A program made the translations under genes and the position numbers. From NCBI GenBank assembly GCA_002428495.1, contig DIWR01000024.1, forward strand, positions 124,001-188,000: DNA of 64,000 nucleotides, written 5' to 3'. The notes under the pieces are model-generated. The model made no database searches. It was not told the origin of the DNA and worked only from the letters and a program-made list of their open reading frames with translations. This DNA is from Synergistaceae bacterium UBA6101. GTDB lineage: Bacteria; Synergistota; Synergistia; Synergistales; Synergistaceae. Position 1 is the first letter of the stretch. Each line of letters starts with the position of its first letter. Shown here piece by piece: positions 8,844-17,015 of this stretch.

Positions 8844-9665
8844 ATGGATATTGATGCGGGAGATAAGCTTGATGTTCTGGAGAAGTTCCAGAACCTTATT
8901 CTGTTGGGGCTTTCTGTCCATACAGATTTTTTCAAGCATGCCGCAATGTTCGGAGGGACAGCGCTTCGGATATTCCATAATTTGCCAAGATTTTCCGAAG
9001 ACCTTGATTTCACTCTGGTATCACACGGTGCTGATTTTTCCCTTGCTTCCTACAGGGAACCGATGTCCCGTTTTTTTGCGGATATGGGTCTTGATGATGT
9101 GAAGATAAACATAAAGGAAGAGGGAGAAAATGTTTTAAGAGGAAGCTTTGTTCTTTCAATTAAGAGATCTGAAAGCCTGAGAGTAATAATAGACGTCGAG
9201 AAGCCATCGACCGATGTCATGCCCCGAACTGAAACCCTGTACGGCTCCTATCCCTATAATTACTCTGCACGTTTATGCACCCTGTCCTCGTCCTTCGCGG
9301 GAAAAATGGACGCGATAATACATCGCAAGTGGGGAAACAAGCGAGTCAAGGGCCGCGACTGGTACGATCTCCTCTGGTACATGAGGAAGGATACGGAACT
9401 CGATATATATTGGCTAGAGGCGCGCCTGAAGGAGAAGGGTACCCTTGATCCTGACAAGAAACTGACGCCCGAACTTCTGGGAGAGATGTATGAAAAGAGG
9501 GCTGCGTTGGTCAATGTCAGCGAGATACTGCGCGATGTGCAGGTCTTCATGACGGAAGCGCTTGAAAAGAAGAGCTCGCTTTCGTGGACTCCCGAACTCT
9601 TTCTCCTCCAAAAAGACAAACTTGTCGACTCTGCGAGAAGGTACGTCCTTTCACACAGATCCTGA
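8844..9665 (+). CDS. AbiEii/AbiGii-family nucleotidyltransferase toxin
   Basis: 273 residues if started at ATG 8844 (GAGGA site 7 nt upstream); ATG 8811 is an in-frame alternative without a visible site. MFGGTALRIFHNLPRFSEDLDF is the nucleotidyltransferase core of AbiEii toxins (GG, then S-x-D-x-D), and GKMDAIIHRKWGNKRVKGRDWYDLLWYM is the second conserved block. In characterised type IV toxin-antitoxin systems such enzymes transfer nucleotides to tRNA and arrest growth on phage infection. Its presumed AbiEi antitoxin lies downstream rather than in the usual upstream position, with 125 nt and its own promoter between them. Confidence 0.85.
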   Translation: MDIDAGDKLDVLEKFQNLILLGLSVHTDFFKHAAMFGGTALRIFHNLPRFSEDLDFTLVSHGADFSLASYREPMSRFFADMGLDDVKINIKEEGENVLRGSFVLSIKRSESLRVIIDVEKPSTDVMPRTETLYGSYPYNYSARLCTLSSSFAGKMDAIIHRKWGNKRVKGRDWYDLLWYMRKDTELDIYWLEARLKEKGTLDPDKKLTPELLGEMYEKRAALVNVSEILRDVQVFMTEALEKKSSLSWTPELFLLQKDKLVDSARRYVLSHRS

Positions 9666-9703
9666 CCAAGGCCTTGATTTTTGATCCATGGAAAATACTG
9701 CGC

Positions 9704-9752
9704 TTGAATATATGTTTTATGTATAGTAAACTCTAATAACTAGATGTTATTA
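9704..9752 (+). promoter_or_regulatory. Promoter and putative operator of the AbiEi-type antitoxin gene
   Basis: TTGAAT (9704-9709), a 17-nt spacer and TAAACT (9727-9732) form a promoter. It is directly followed by the inverted repeat TAATAAC-TAGAT-GTTATTA at 9734-9752. AbiEi antitoxins autorepress through inverted repeats near their promoter, so this palindrome over the transcription start is a plausible binding site. Confidence 0.5.
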
Positions 9753-9790
9753 TGCATAAATTAGAATATATATAGGCGAGGTGATGTAGC

Positions 9791-10438
9791 ATGACCGATA
9801 TTGAGCTGCTCAAGGGACTGGATACAGAGATCCCCGGCTGGGTACTGCAGAGCAGGCTGAGCGAGAGGGGCTACACAAATATATGGCAGAAGATAGAGGG
9901 GCTTGTCGCAGACGGCTGCATCGAAAGGATAATGCGGGGCTGGTACTGCCTTGGTCCCCTTCTGCGAAAGAGGGAGCCCTCCCTTAAGCACCTTGCATGC
10001 AATGTTTACGGTCCCGCCGCAGTCTCGGGAAACCTCGTCCTCTTTGAAGCGGGACTGATACCAGATGCCGTTGCTTGTGTCACAGCGGTCACGCCAAAGA
10101 GAAGCCGAAACCTGAAGACACCCTACGGGAATATCCAATGGCTTACAGTTCCCAGGTCGTCGGTATTCCCCGGCACATACGCCGTAAAAGACCCCCCGGG
10201 ATACATAAGGGCTACAACCGAAAAGGCACTGCTGGACCAGCTCTACATCATCAGGTACACTCCGCAGAGCTATCGTCTCTGGAAGGATTTCATCCTTGAA
10301 GACCTCAGGATCGACGACGAGGCTTTAGAAAAGCTGGACTTCACAAGCATTCAGGAGTTGGGCAGGATATATAAGTCGCCAAAGATCATAAGGCACGTAA
10401 ACTGGTTTCTGAAGTATTTCGGAATTCTTAATAAATAA
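9791..10438 (+). CDS. AbiEi-family antitoxin
   Basis: 215 residues with a GAGGTGATGTAGC site before ATG 9791. The N-terminal ~60 residues form a winged helix (IWQKIEGLVADGCIERIMRG, then WYCLG), and residues about 75-160 carry the AbiEi C-terminal antitoxin layout, including AVSGNLVLFEAGLIPD and ATTEKALLDQLYIIRY. It would neutralise the upstream AbiEii nucleotidyltransferase and repress its own promoter. Gene order is toxin first, antitoxin second, opposite to the classic abiE operon, and each gene seems to have its own promoter. Confidence 0.78.
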   Translation: MTDIELLKGLDTEIPGWVLQSRLSERGYTNIWQKIEGLVADGCIERIMRGWYCLGPLLRKREPSLKHLACNVYGPAAVSGNLVLFEAGLIPDAVACVTAVTPKRSRNLKTPYGNIQWLTVPRSSVFPGTYAVKDPPGYIRATTEKALLDQLYIIRYTPQSYRLWKDFILEDLRIDDEALEKLDFTSIQELGRIYKSPKIIRHVNWFLKYFGILNK

Positions 10439-11007
10439 CCGTTTGCCGAGTGCTTGTCTGCCTTCGCAACCTCTGGCCAATAAGCTGTTGCAAAGCAGTC
10501 GTAGGGCCGCCAAACAGCAGTCAAACGTCGTGTCAAACAATGGCCAAACGATAGTTACGACCTGAGAATCGCCCTCCTGCCGTCGTTCCCGTATGCACCT
10601 GATTAGGAAGGAGCTGTTCCTCGAATGAGGGACATTTCAAATCACCATAGCGACTGAACTCTATTTCGAGTGCGTTTCGAGATCGGGAATCCAGGTCTGA
10701 CCTTGCTTCAAGCTTCTTATAGTTGTCCCCGAATGCATAAATCGGGGATCCAGCGTCTTCTGTTTAAGGTCTTGTAAACACAGTAAAAAACTAAAACCAG
10801 AGCCACTGGACCCCGATCTCAAAACGCATTCGAAATGGTTCGAGCACTAAGGAAAATTAAAAAAGTTTTCCTGAAGGAAAACAGCACTCTCCCGATACAG
10901 GCGCTCGAGTGAGACGGTGGGGGTCAAGTTCTTAGATCCTAACCAACTGATTACCAACCGATTTGCTATTGACTCCCAATCCCGGCGGATGCTCTCTCCG
11001 CCTTCCC
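10439..11007. repeat. Repeat-rich intergenic region
   Basis: No gene seen. 10445-10565 has diverged phased short repeats. 10660-10905 is a copy of the ~200-bp element: AATCGGGGATCC, the core reading AGCGTCTTCTG through to ACTAAAACCAGAG, then ATTCGAAATGGTTCGAGCAC and a tail with TTTTCCTGAAGGAAAA. 10935-11007 has phased repeats and a GGCGGATGCTCTCTCCGCC hairpin that abuts the end of the next gene. Confidence 0.7.
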
Positions 11008-11784
11008 TTACCCCTTCGCCTCTTCTATCATCTTCTTCATGGAGTTGATGAAAGTATCCACATCGGAAGATAAACATACCGCGGTTGCCCCCATATCGAA
11101 GAACTTTTTGCAGTCAGCGGGATCAAACGTGAATGCGAACAAGAACTTCCCGGCGTCCTTACATGCCTTGTATATTCGGCTCATCGCCGCCCGGAATTCC
11201 GGTGTATCAAATTTACCCGGAGCGCCAAGGCCGACTGACAGGTCATATGGGCCGATGAAGATCCCGTCGACTCCGTCGATCCCGACCACTTCTTCGATCA
11301 CCTCAAGACATTCCTTTGTTTCACACTGCGGAATAATGAGAGTCTCCCTATTGCATATATCAAAGAATCCCTGCAGATCCCCTTTATCCACCCAATCCGC
11401 ATAGCCGTAACCGCACTGTCCGGCAAACGCCACACCACGTTCTCCGACCGGGAAGTATTTCCCGTACCGGACAAGCTGCCTGACTTCCTCTACGGACCGG
11501 ACATCCGGAATGATCAGAGCCTGTGCGCCGACATCCAGCATTTTTAATACCGACGGGCGCGAGCAGTCTTTGATCCTTGCGCAGCAGGTCACCTCACCCT
11601 TCTGTGCCGCACGGATCATCGACTGTACAGACTCAATGTCAAATACTCCGTGTTCGGTATCCAGGATCATAAAATCAGCGTTAGTGAAAGTCATTGCCTC
11701 TGCGACCGATGCGCCGCCCATCCAGATAAACGGACCTACGCACTTCTCACCCCGAAGCATCTTTTCCCTTAATAAATTTTTCAT
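11008..11784 (-). CDS. HpcH/HpaI-type class II aldolase
   Basis: 258 residues from ATG 11784, one nucleotide after the TGA of the upstream hydratase gene, so translation is probably coupled. The sequence shows the HpcH/HpaI TIM-barrel pattern: DFMILDTEHGVFD, ALIIPDVRSVEEVRQLV, ERGVAFAGQCGYG, IPQCETKECLEVIEEV and DGIFIGPYDLSVGLG (metal and pyruvate binding). Such enzymes cleave 4-hydroxy-2-oxoacids to pyruvate and an aldehyde. Paired with a 2-oxopentenoate-type hydratase, it would form the last two steps of a meta-cleavage-like or related oxoacid pathway; the true substrate is unknown. Confidence 0.87.
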   Translation of the reverse strand: MKNLLREKMLRGEKCVGPFIWMGGASVAEAMTFTNADFMILDTEHGVFDIESVQSMIRAAQKGEVTCCARIKDCSRPSVLKMLDVGAQALIIPDVRSVEEVRQLVRYGKYFPVGERGVAFAGQCGYGYADWVDKGDLQGFFDICNRETLIIPQCETKECLEVIEEVVGIDGVDGIFIGPYDLSVGLGAPGKFDTPEFRAAMSRIYKACKDAGKFLFAFTFDPADCKKFFDMGATAVCLSSDVDTFINSMKKMIEEAKG

Positions 11785-11785
11785 G

Positions 11786-12565
11786 TCAGATAAATTCGCA
11801 CTCCACTGTGCCGAGTTCACCCATGTCTGCCTTCCAGTGCTCTCCCTTACGTGCGGGAGGAGCAGCTGTAAAAGCGCCGGAAAGAATGACTTCGCCCTTC
11901 TTCAGGGTCACGCCGTACGACCATAGTTTATTCGACAGCCAGGCGACCGTATTGGCAGGATCGCCCATCACCGCAGAGCCTTCTCCTTCCATAATTTTTT
12001 CGCCGTTCTTATAGAAATCCAAATGCACCTTCGGTAAATCGACATCATAAATATTAACTTTTTTCTTTCCCAATACATACCGGCAGGAAGACCCGTCGTC
12101 CGCAATAGTATCCTGAAGTTTTATCTTCCAGTTTTTAATTCTGGAATCAACGATCTCAAATGACGCGCATACGTATTCGGTAGCTTTCCGTACATCGTCG
12201 GCCGTTACCGCTCCGCCGGTCAGATCCTCTTTTAAGATGAACGCGACCTCGCATTCGATATTCGGAACGATCAGCTCATCCGAACGGACCACTCCGTCCG
12301 AACAGTCCCAATGAGCATACAGATGCCCGTAGTCAGGTTCGTTCACCCCAAGCTGCTTTTGGATCCCCTCCGAAGTCAAACCGATCTTCTTGCCCGAAAT
12401 GACTCTGCCTTCTTTGACATAACGATCAACATTCGCTAACTGGATCGCGTACGCGTCATCGGCCGTCAAAGAGGGAGCCATATCTGTAAGAGCCTCGATC
12501 GGCTCACGTGTCCTCTCCGCCTCATACAACATATCTGCAAATTTTTGTATATCAGGATGCGCCAT
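11786..12565 (-). CDS. 2-keto-4-pentenoate hydratase family protein
   Basis: 259 residues, ATG 12565 with AAGGAG nearby. It resembles MhpD/HpaH hydratases of the fumarylacetoacetate-hydrolase fold: GKKIGLTSEGIQKQLGV, IECEVAFILKEDL (metal-binding acidic residues), CASFEIVDSRI, and AVMGDPANTVAWLSNKL near the C-terminus. The reaction would be addition of water to a 2-oxo-4-enoate, giving the 4-hydroxy-2-oxoacid that the downstream aldolase can cleave. The two genes form a tight operon. No ring-cleavage genes lie nearby, so the pathway is uncertain. Confidence 0.87.
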   Translation of the reverse strand: MAHPDIQKFADMLYEAERTREPIEALTDMAPSLTADDAYAIQLANVDRYVKEGRVISGKKIGLTSEGIQKQLGVNEPDYGHLYAHWDCSDGVVRSDELIVPNIECEVAFILKEDLTGGAVTADDVRKATEYVCASFEIVDSRIKNWKIKLQDTIADDGSSCRYVLGKKKVNIYDVDLPKVHLDFYKNGEKIMEGEGSAVMGDPANTVAWLSNKLWSYGVTLKKGEVILSGAFTAAPPARKGEHWKADMGELGTVECEFI

Positions 12566-12600
12566 ATAAATTCTCCTTCTTTATATTACTTCAACTTATT

Positions 12601-12760
12601 TTAATTTACACAACACCGGGAGTCAATTGGAGATTGGCTGCAGGGGCGGGCCAGCAATAGGCAAGCGGTCGGTAGGGGCGGAGAAGTGCGGCTTGAAGAT
12701 ACCACAAGAAATGGTTGAGAAGCAGCCGAAAAAGTCATACGGCAGAAGTTAGGGCACAGG
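12601..12760. repeat. Phased repeat block
   Basis: Short direct repeats in the reverse orientation (CAGCAATAGGCAAGCGGTCGG and neighbours) followed by a GGGGCGGAGAA module. No coding capacity is recognised. Confidence 0.5.
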
Positions 12761-12864
12761 ATTTGCCCCTCCTGCATAAGTAGTATGAGAGTAAAGTTTA
12801 TTTGATACAATGTACCACCTTTGCCAATGTGGTGCATTTTTTGAGTCAGTAGAAGACAGTCTGC

Positions 12865-12985
12865 AAAAAGAACGGCCCTGCACAGCTCGTTCTCCACGTA
12901 TGGCTTATCCATGAACGCGAGTGTGATCAAAAGCCCCGTATCGGCCATATATAGCACTTCTGTGTGACTTTATCCGCGCTGAGAA
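12865..12985 (-). pseudogene. Fragment of a DUF4143-type ATPase gene
   Basis: About 120 nt nearly identical to the middle of the intact ATPase gene at 24034-25398 (its 24365-24482). It encodes MADTGLLITLAFMDKPYVEN, where the intact copy differs by only one residue. Neither the Walker motifs nor the C-terminal nuclease-like domain is present. A copy of the CACGAAAAGGCAAGTT repeat lies just upstream of the fragment (about 13020-13037), as it does upstream of the intact gene, so this is a decayed second copy of the same unit. Confidence 0.7.
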
Positions 12986-13050
12986 TGTACTTGACATAAA
13001 CGTATCACATAACCCTTATCACGAAAAGGCAAGTTTAATATATTTTAATT

Positions 13051-13075
13051 TGCACAATTGTGTAGGTCTGACCCC
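13051..13075 (+). repeat. AGGTCTGACCCC repeat, copy 1
   Basis: A ~24-bp sequence (CAATTGTGTAGGTCTGACCCC core) found at least eight times in the window, always in plus orientation. Here it directly abuts the truncated 5' edge of the trpA remnant. Confidence 0.75.
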
Positions 13076-13431
13076 TATGGTGCTATGGTGTTTCTGCTTC
13101 GGGTACGACGCGCTTTCCCTCGCTCGCTGTAAAACAGCAGGTATAGACGGTATAATAATACCTGACCTCCCGTTTGAGGAAAAGGAAGAGGCGAGGCGTC
13201 CGGCACAGCGATATGATATAGACGTCATTTCCCTTATCGCTCTGACTTCGGATCAGAGGATAAGACTGATAGCCTCGAACGTCGGAGCAGGCCTCGAAGA
13301 TCGCAGCCATAGCAGACGGGGTAATAGTGGGAAGCGCTGTCGTAAAAATAATAGAAGAGCATGGTGCCGATGCGGGACAGTATATCTATGAGTATGTGAG
13401 AGCAATGAAAGATACCATAGCCGATATTTGA
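13076..13431 (+). pseudogene. trpA: Decayed tryptophan synthase alpha subunit gene
   Basis: Two stretches in different frames are recognisable as TrpA. First, frame from about 13105: YDALSLARCKTAGIDGIIIP then DLPFEE and SLIALTSDQRIRLIASNVGAG, the middle of the barrel with the catalytic-loop IIPDLP motif. After an internal deletion of roughly 40-50 residues and a frame change, the C-terminus follows: QASKIAAIADGVIVGSAVV then KIIEEHGADAG, ending at TGA 13429-13431. The first ~100 residues are missing and the AGGTCTGACCCC repeat begins exactly at the break. The gene cannot make an active alpha subunit. The only trpB in the window lies 33 kb away. Confidence 0.85.
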
Positions 13432-13457
13432 GCCAGGCTTCACACGGGGGGGAGCAG

Positions 13458-14321
13458 ATGAAGCAGGAGACTCTGGATATGATCCGCCGGATGCAGATGA
13501 ACGAGGCGACCGAGCATGTTGTCTACGGCATTCTCGCAAGGAGTGCCAAGGGACACAACGGCGAAGTGCTTGCAAAGATATCTGCGGAGGAGGAGAAGCA
13601 TTCCGCGATATGGGGCAAATATACCGGAGTCGTGCCAAAACCGGGGAAGCTGAATATTTTATACTACCGCATGCTCGCTTTTATTTTTGGGCTGACATTT
13701 GTCATCAATTTGATGGAGGCCGGCGAAGAGAAAGCGCAGGATGTTTACGCCGACATGACGTCCGAAGTCCCGGAGGCGCTTGCGGTGTATAAAGAGGAGC
13801 AGGAGCATGAAGCTGCTCTGATAGACATGATCGACGAAGAGCGGCTGAAATATATAAGCTCGATGGTGCTGGGGCTCAACGATGCGCTTGTTGAGATCAC
13901 AGGCGCCCTTGCCGGATTTACTTTCGCTCTGGGCGACAGCAGGACGATATGTATGGCAGGGTTTATAACCGGAAGCGCGGCTACTCTCTCGATGGCGGCA
14001 TCGGAATACCTCTCCAGGAAGAATGACCCCGGCGAGCGCCACCCCCTGAAGGCCTCGTTCTATACCGGCATGACATATATGCTTGTCGTAACGATACTTC
14101 TGCTGCCGTATTTCTTCATCGCCAGCCCTGTTATAGCGCTTGTCTTATGCCTTTTCGACGCAGGGCTTGTAATATTCATTTTTACTTTCTATGTATCAGT
14201 CGTACGCAGGGAACCCTTTCAGCCTGCGTTTCTTGAAATGATATTTATCAGCTTCGGGGTTGCGGCCCTCTCATTCTGCATCGGCTGGATCGCCAGGGTC
14301 ACGCTTGGTATTCAGATGTAG
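13458..14321 (+). CDS. VIT1/CCC1-family membrane protein with ferritin-like N-terminus
   Basis: 287 residues from ATG 13458, preceded by a GGGGGGAG site. The N-terminal ~130 residues form a rubrerythrin/ferritin-like helical domain with spaced Glu/His ligands (NEATEHVVYG, EEEKHSAIW, EEQEHEAALIDM). From about 140 onwards come VIT1-type membrane helices, including LGLNDALVEITGALAGFTFA and GFITGSAATLSMAASEYLS. VIT1/CCC1 proteins move iron or manganese across membranes; ferritin fusions of this kind (MbfA-like) are thought to export iron. It begins 27 nt after the trpA remnant. Confidence 0.85.
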   Translation: MKQETLDMIRRMQMNEATEHVVYGILARSAKGHNGEVLAKISAEEEKHSAIWGKYTGVVPKPGKLNILYYRMLAFIFGLTFVINLMEAGEEKAQDVYADMTSEVPEALAVYKEEQEHEAALIDMIDEERLKYISSMVLGLNDALVEITGALAGFTFALGDSRTICMAGFITGSAATLSMAASEYLSRKNDPGERHPLKASFYTGMTYMLVVTILLLPYFFIASPVIALVLCLFDAGLVIFIFTFYVSVVRREPFQPAFLEMIFISFGVAALSFCIGWIARVTLGIQM

Positions 14322-14364
14322 GCATGACCGTAAGCGTCAAACCATCCGTACCTGTGCGTAATAA

Positions 14365-14736
14365 TATTCTTCATCTAAACGGCGTATCAGCACCGCAAGG
14401 GTGGATTCAGATAAATCGACATTTACACCTTTGCCTGGGATCCACAGGTATCTTATGATCCTTGACGGGAACATAAAGCTGATCCATGAAGGCCGCAGGG
14501 AGCTTGAGATGAAGCAGTTTGCAAAGAATGAGTTTGAAGGGGACTGGATCACAAAATCAATAGGCAAATGTACAGACTTCAACCTCATGACAAAGCAGGG
14601 TGAATTCTGCGGCGCACTTGATGTCATATCACCCGATAAAGCCAGCTGCATTCCCATATTTGAGCATATATCCCAGTCGCCCGGGGCCTGGGAGGCAATA
14701 TACTGCCTTGTTCCTGAGCTGGACATCACGATATAG
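14365..14736 (+). pseudogene. HutD/Ves-family protein, N-terminally truncated
   Basis: The open frame from 14365 to TAG 14734-14736 encodes RRISTARVDSDKSTFTPLPG, then IHRYLMILDG and DFNLMTKQGEF, which match the middle and end of HutD/Ves cupin-like proteins (WRISTA..., F..LPG..R.L..L.G, DFNLM). The usual first ~40 residues, including the TxWxGG motif, are missing, and in-frame TAA codons stand immediately upstream at about 14359-14364. A GTG at 14401 could start a 111-residue product, but this is more likely a remnant. HutD proteins accompany histidine use; no hut genes are here. Confidence 0.62.
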
Positions 14737-14951
14737 AGCGACGGGACCAAATCAGACATCTCTCTGCGGAACGGAGATTTTCTGCTGCCTCACCGCCCGC
14801 AGACCGCGAGGGGCCATGTCTCTCTCTCAGTGCGGGGTGTATTTTCTTCGGTACCGGCAGTTCGTGCCGCTGTGTGGAGTGTAGCTGGCAGATGAAGACA
14901 ATATCCACACAGGCACGGACTGTATCGGCTATTTATCTCTTCTTGAAAATG

Positions 14952-16598
14952 CTACTGGTCCATAACTGAGCTGTATATTGTGAATCCTCCGCTCAGGCTG
15001 TAACAGTCGAATCCGTGACCGGAGAGTATCCTGCACGCGACGTAGCTCTTCATGCCTGATTTGCAGTGCACATAAACAGGTTTGCTCTTGTCCAGATGAG
15101 CGATCTCACTGCGGAGCTTCTCAAGAGGAATGCGCACAAAGCCTTTTATTGACCCCGGCGCCGCTTCCATGTCGTTACGCACATCGATCAGGGTCACGCT
15201 CCCATCTCTGGGGAGAGCGTCCACTTCGTTCCAGTGGAACTGTTTTACTTTGCCTGTTATCAGGTTTTCTATGGCATAGCCGGCGAAATTTGCCAGCTCT
15301 TTGGCTGAGCCGAACGGAGGAGCATAACAGAGCTCAAGCTCCGTTAGGTCCGATGCGCATGCGCCAAGGCGGATCGCCGCAGCAAAGATATCGCATCTCT
15401 TATCCACCCCTTCGAAGCCGGTCAGCTGTGCTCCAAGGATTTTCCCGTCCTTACTGTTGAAAATGACCTTTACCAGCATCTCAGTCCATCCGGGGAAATA
15501 TCTGGCGTTGGAAGGGTGGAGGAAATAAATTTTATCATAGTCGATTTTGTTCTGGAGAGCGTCTCTTTCATTGATCCCGGTGCATCCTACAGTCATGTCA
15601 AAGATCCTCAGAATTGCTGTTCCCTGAGTGCCCTTGTACTCGCTTTTGATCCCGAAGATGTTGTCCGCAGCAATCCGTCCCTGCTTATTGGCCGGTGAAC
15701 CCAGCGGAATAAAAGCAGGCGTCTTCAGAACAAAATTTTCAACCTGTATGGCATCTCCGGCTGCGAATATATCAGGGTCGGACGTCTGCATATACTTGCT
15801 TACGATTATGCAGCCCCGTTTATCCAGGTCAAGGCCGCAGTCCTTCGCTATAGCTGTATCCGGTCGGACACCAACGGCCATGATGACCATGTCTGACTTG
15901 ATAGATCCGTTGTCCAGGATAATGTTCAGGTCTGAAGATGTTTTTTCTATGCTCCTTACCCCGTTTTTAAGGACGACGCTGATGCCTTTGCTTACAACGT
16001 ATTTATGTACACTTGCCGCCATATCGTAATCAAGAGTAACTATGAGGTGGTCAGTCAATTCGATGATAGTGACATCCATTCCGGCCTTCTTAAGGTTTTC
16101 GGCCATCTCAACTCCTATATAGCCCCCGCCAACGACAACGGCACGCTTTGCCTGCTTTTCCATGATGTATTGTTTTATTTCTTCCACGTCTGGAATGGTT
16201 CTGAGGGTAAAGACTCCAGGCAGATCCACACCGGGAAGAGGCGGTTTTACAGGTCCGGCTCCGGTTGAAAGGATAAGTTTGTCATATCTCTCCTGATATT
16301 CCCTGCCGTTCTTCATGTCTTTCACAGTTAAGGAGTTATTATCCCTGTCTATCGATAAAACATCGTTCTCCGTGCGCACATCTACATTGAATCTTGCGCG
16401 GAATACCTCCGGTGTGACTATTGTCAGAGATGTCTCATTCTTTATTTCACCGCCAAGATAATACGGCAGTCCGCAGTTGGCAAAAGAAATATATTTGCCG
16501 CGCTCCATCATCACGATCTCCAGACTCTCGTCAAGCCTGCGCAGCCTGGCTGCAGCCGTGGCTCCTCCTGCAACTCCTCCTACGATTATAACTTTCAT
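14952..16598 (-). CDS. CoA-disulfide reductase with C-terminal rhodanese domain
   Basis: 548 residues from ATG 16598 with a GAGGGGGA site. The N-terminal FAD domain starts MKVIIVGGVAGGATAAARLR. Cys42 in SFANCGLPYYLGG is the single redox cysteine of CoA-disulfide/persulfide reductases. AVVVGGGYIGVEMAENL binds NAD(P)H. From about residue 450 a rhodanese domain follows, with LIDVRND and the active-site loop VYVHCKSGMKS. Fusions of this type reduce CoA-disulfide, CoA-persulfide or polysulfide in the cytoplasm and link to sulfur respiration or redox balance. No operon partners are visible. Confidence 0.92.
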   Translation of the reverse strand: MKVIIVGGVAGGATAAARLRRLDESLEIVMMERGKYISFANCGLPYYLGGEIKNETSLTIVTPEVFRARFNVDVRTENDVLSIDRDNNSLTVKDMKNGREYQERYDKLILSTGAGPVKPPLPGVDLPGVFTLRTIPDVEEIKQYIMEKQAKRAVVVGGGYIGVEMAENLKKAGMDVTIIELTDHLIVTLDYDMAASVHKYVVSKGISVVLKNGVRSIEKTSSDLNIILDNGSIKSDMVIMAVGVRPDTAIAKDCGLDLDKRGCIIVSKYMQTSDPDIFAAGDAIQVENFVLKTPAFIPLGSPANKQGRIAADNIFGIKSEYKGTQGTAILRIFDMTVGCTGINERDALQNKIDYDKIYFLHPSNARYFPGWTEMLVKVIFNSKDGKILGAQLTGFEGVDKRCDIFAAAIRLGACASDLTELELCYAPPFGSAKELANFAGYAIENLITGKVKQFHWNEVDALPRDGSVTLIDVRNDMEAAPGSIKGFVRIPLEKLRSEIAHLDKSKPVYVHCKSGMKSYVACRILSGHGFDCYSLSGGFTIYSSVMDQ

Positions 16599-16724
16599 CC
16601 ATATTCCCCCTCGTATTTTGATATAAAATAAAACCTGACAAATTGCCGGTGTGAAGAACTGTTTTTTAATACAAAAATTCGGGGATATCTTCGACCTTTT
16701 TTCCAAGTTGAACTTCGGCCTCTA

Positions 16725-16800
16725 CATCCTCTTTAAATCTTCTACTTGCTAGGATAACACCGAATCCGACAGAAGAAACAGATCCCCTATCTCTTTTAGC
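16725..16800. repeat. 76-bp repeat, copy 1
   Basis: This stretch, with core GAATCCGACAGAAGAAACAG then ATCCCCT, recurs at about 23745-23820 with scattered differences. Each copy has a GGAT/ATCC inverted pair around the core. Not seen elsewhere in the window. Confidence 0.6.
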
Positions 16801-16839
16801 TCAGCCCCGCTATACCGATGATTCGAATGAATACCTTTC

Positions 16840-16893
16840 TGTCAATTGTGTAGGTCTGTCCCCTGTTGTGCCTATTGTGTAGGTCTGACCCCT
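16840..16893 (+). repeat. AGGTCTGACCCC repeat, copies 2 and 3
   Basis: Two tandem copies (16840-16863 with GTCTGTCCCC and about 16872-16893 with GTCTGACCCC), about 125 nt upstream of the DUF4143 ATPase start at 17016. Together with the other copies they mark edges of acquired or broken segments. Confidence 0.7.
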
Positions 16894-17015
16894 ATTGTTT
16901 ATTGTGCTTTCTAAAAATCTGATCAAAACATCATCGTAATAAGTGTTATTGTTAATCATATATTCGTCGTATTTTATGTGAATATGGTTTATAATGTCTT
17001 TTGAGGTGATTACAA

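Noticed and set aside
12601..12957. 118-codon minus-strand frame as a gene
   Set aside because: Only its first ~30 codons resemble the ATPase; the rest reads through repeats. Called as a gene fragment instead.
14726..14908. Minus-strand 60-codon frame between HutD and the CoA-disulfide reductase
   Set aside because: No ribosome site, biased Arg/His/Pro composition typical of a shadow frame, and nothing recognised.
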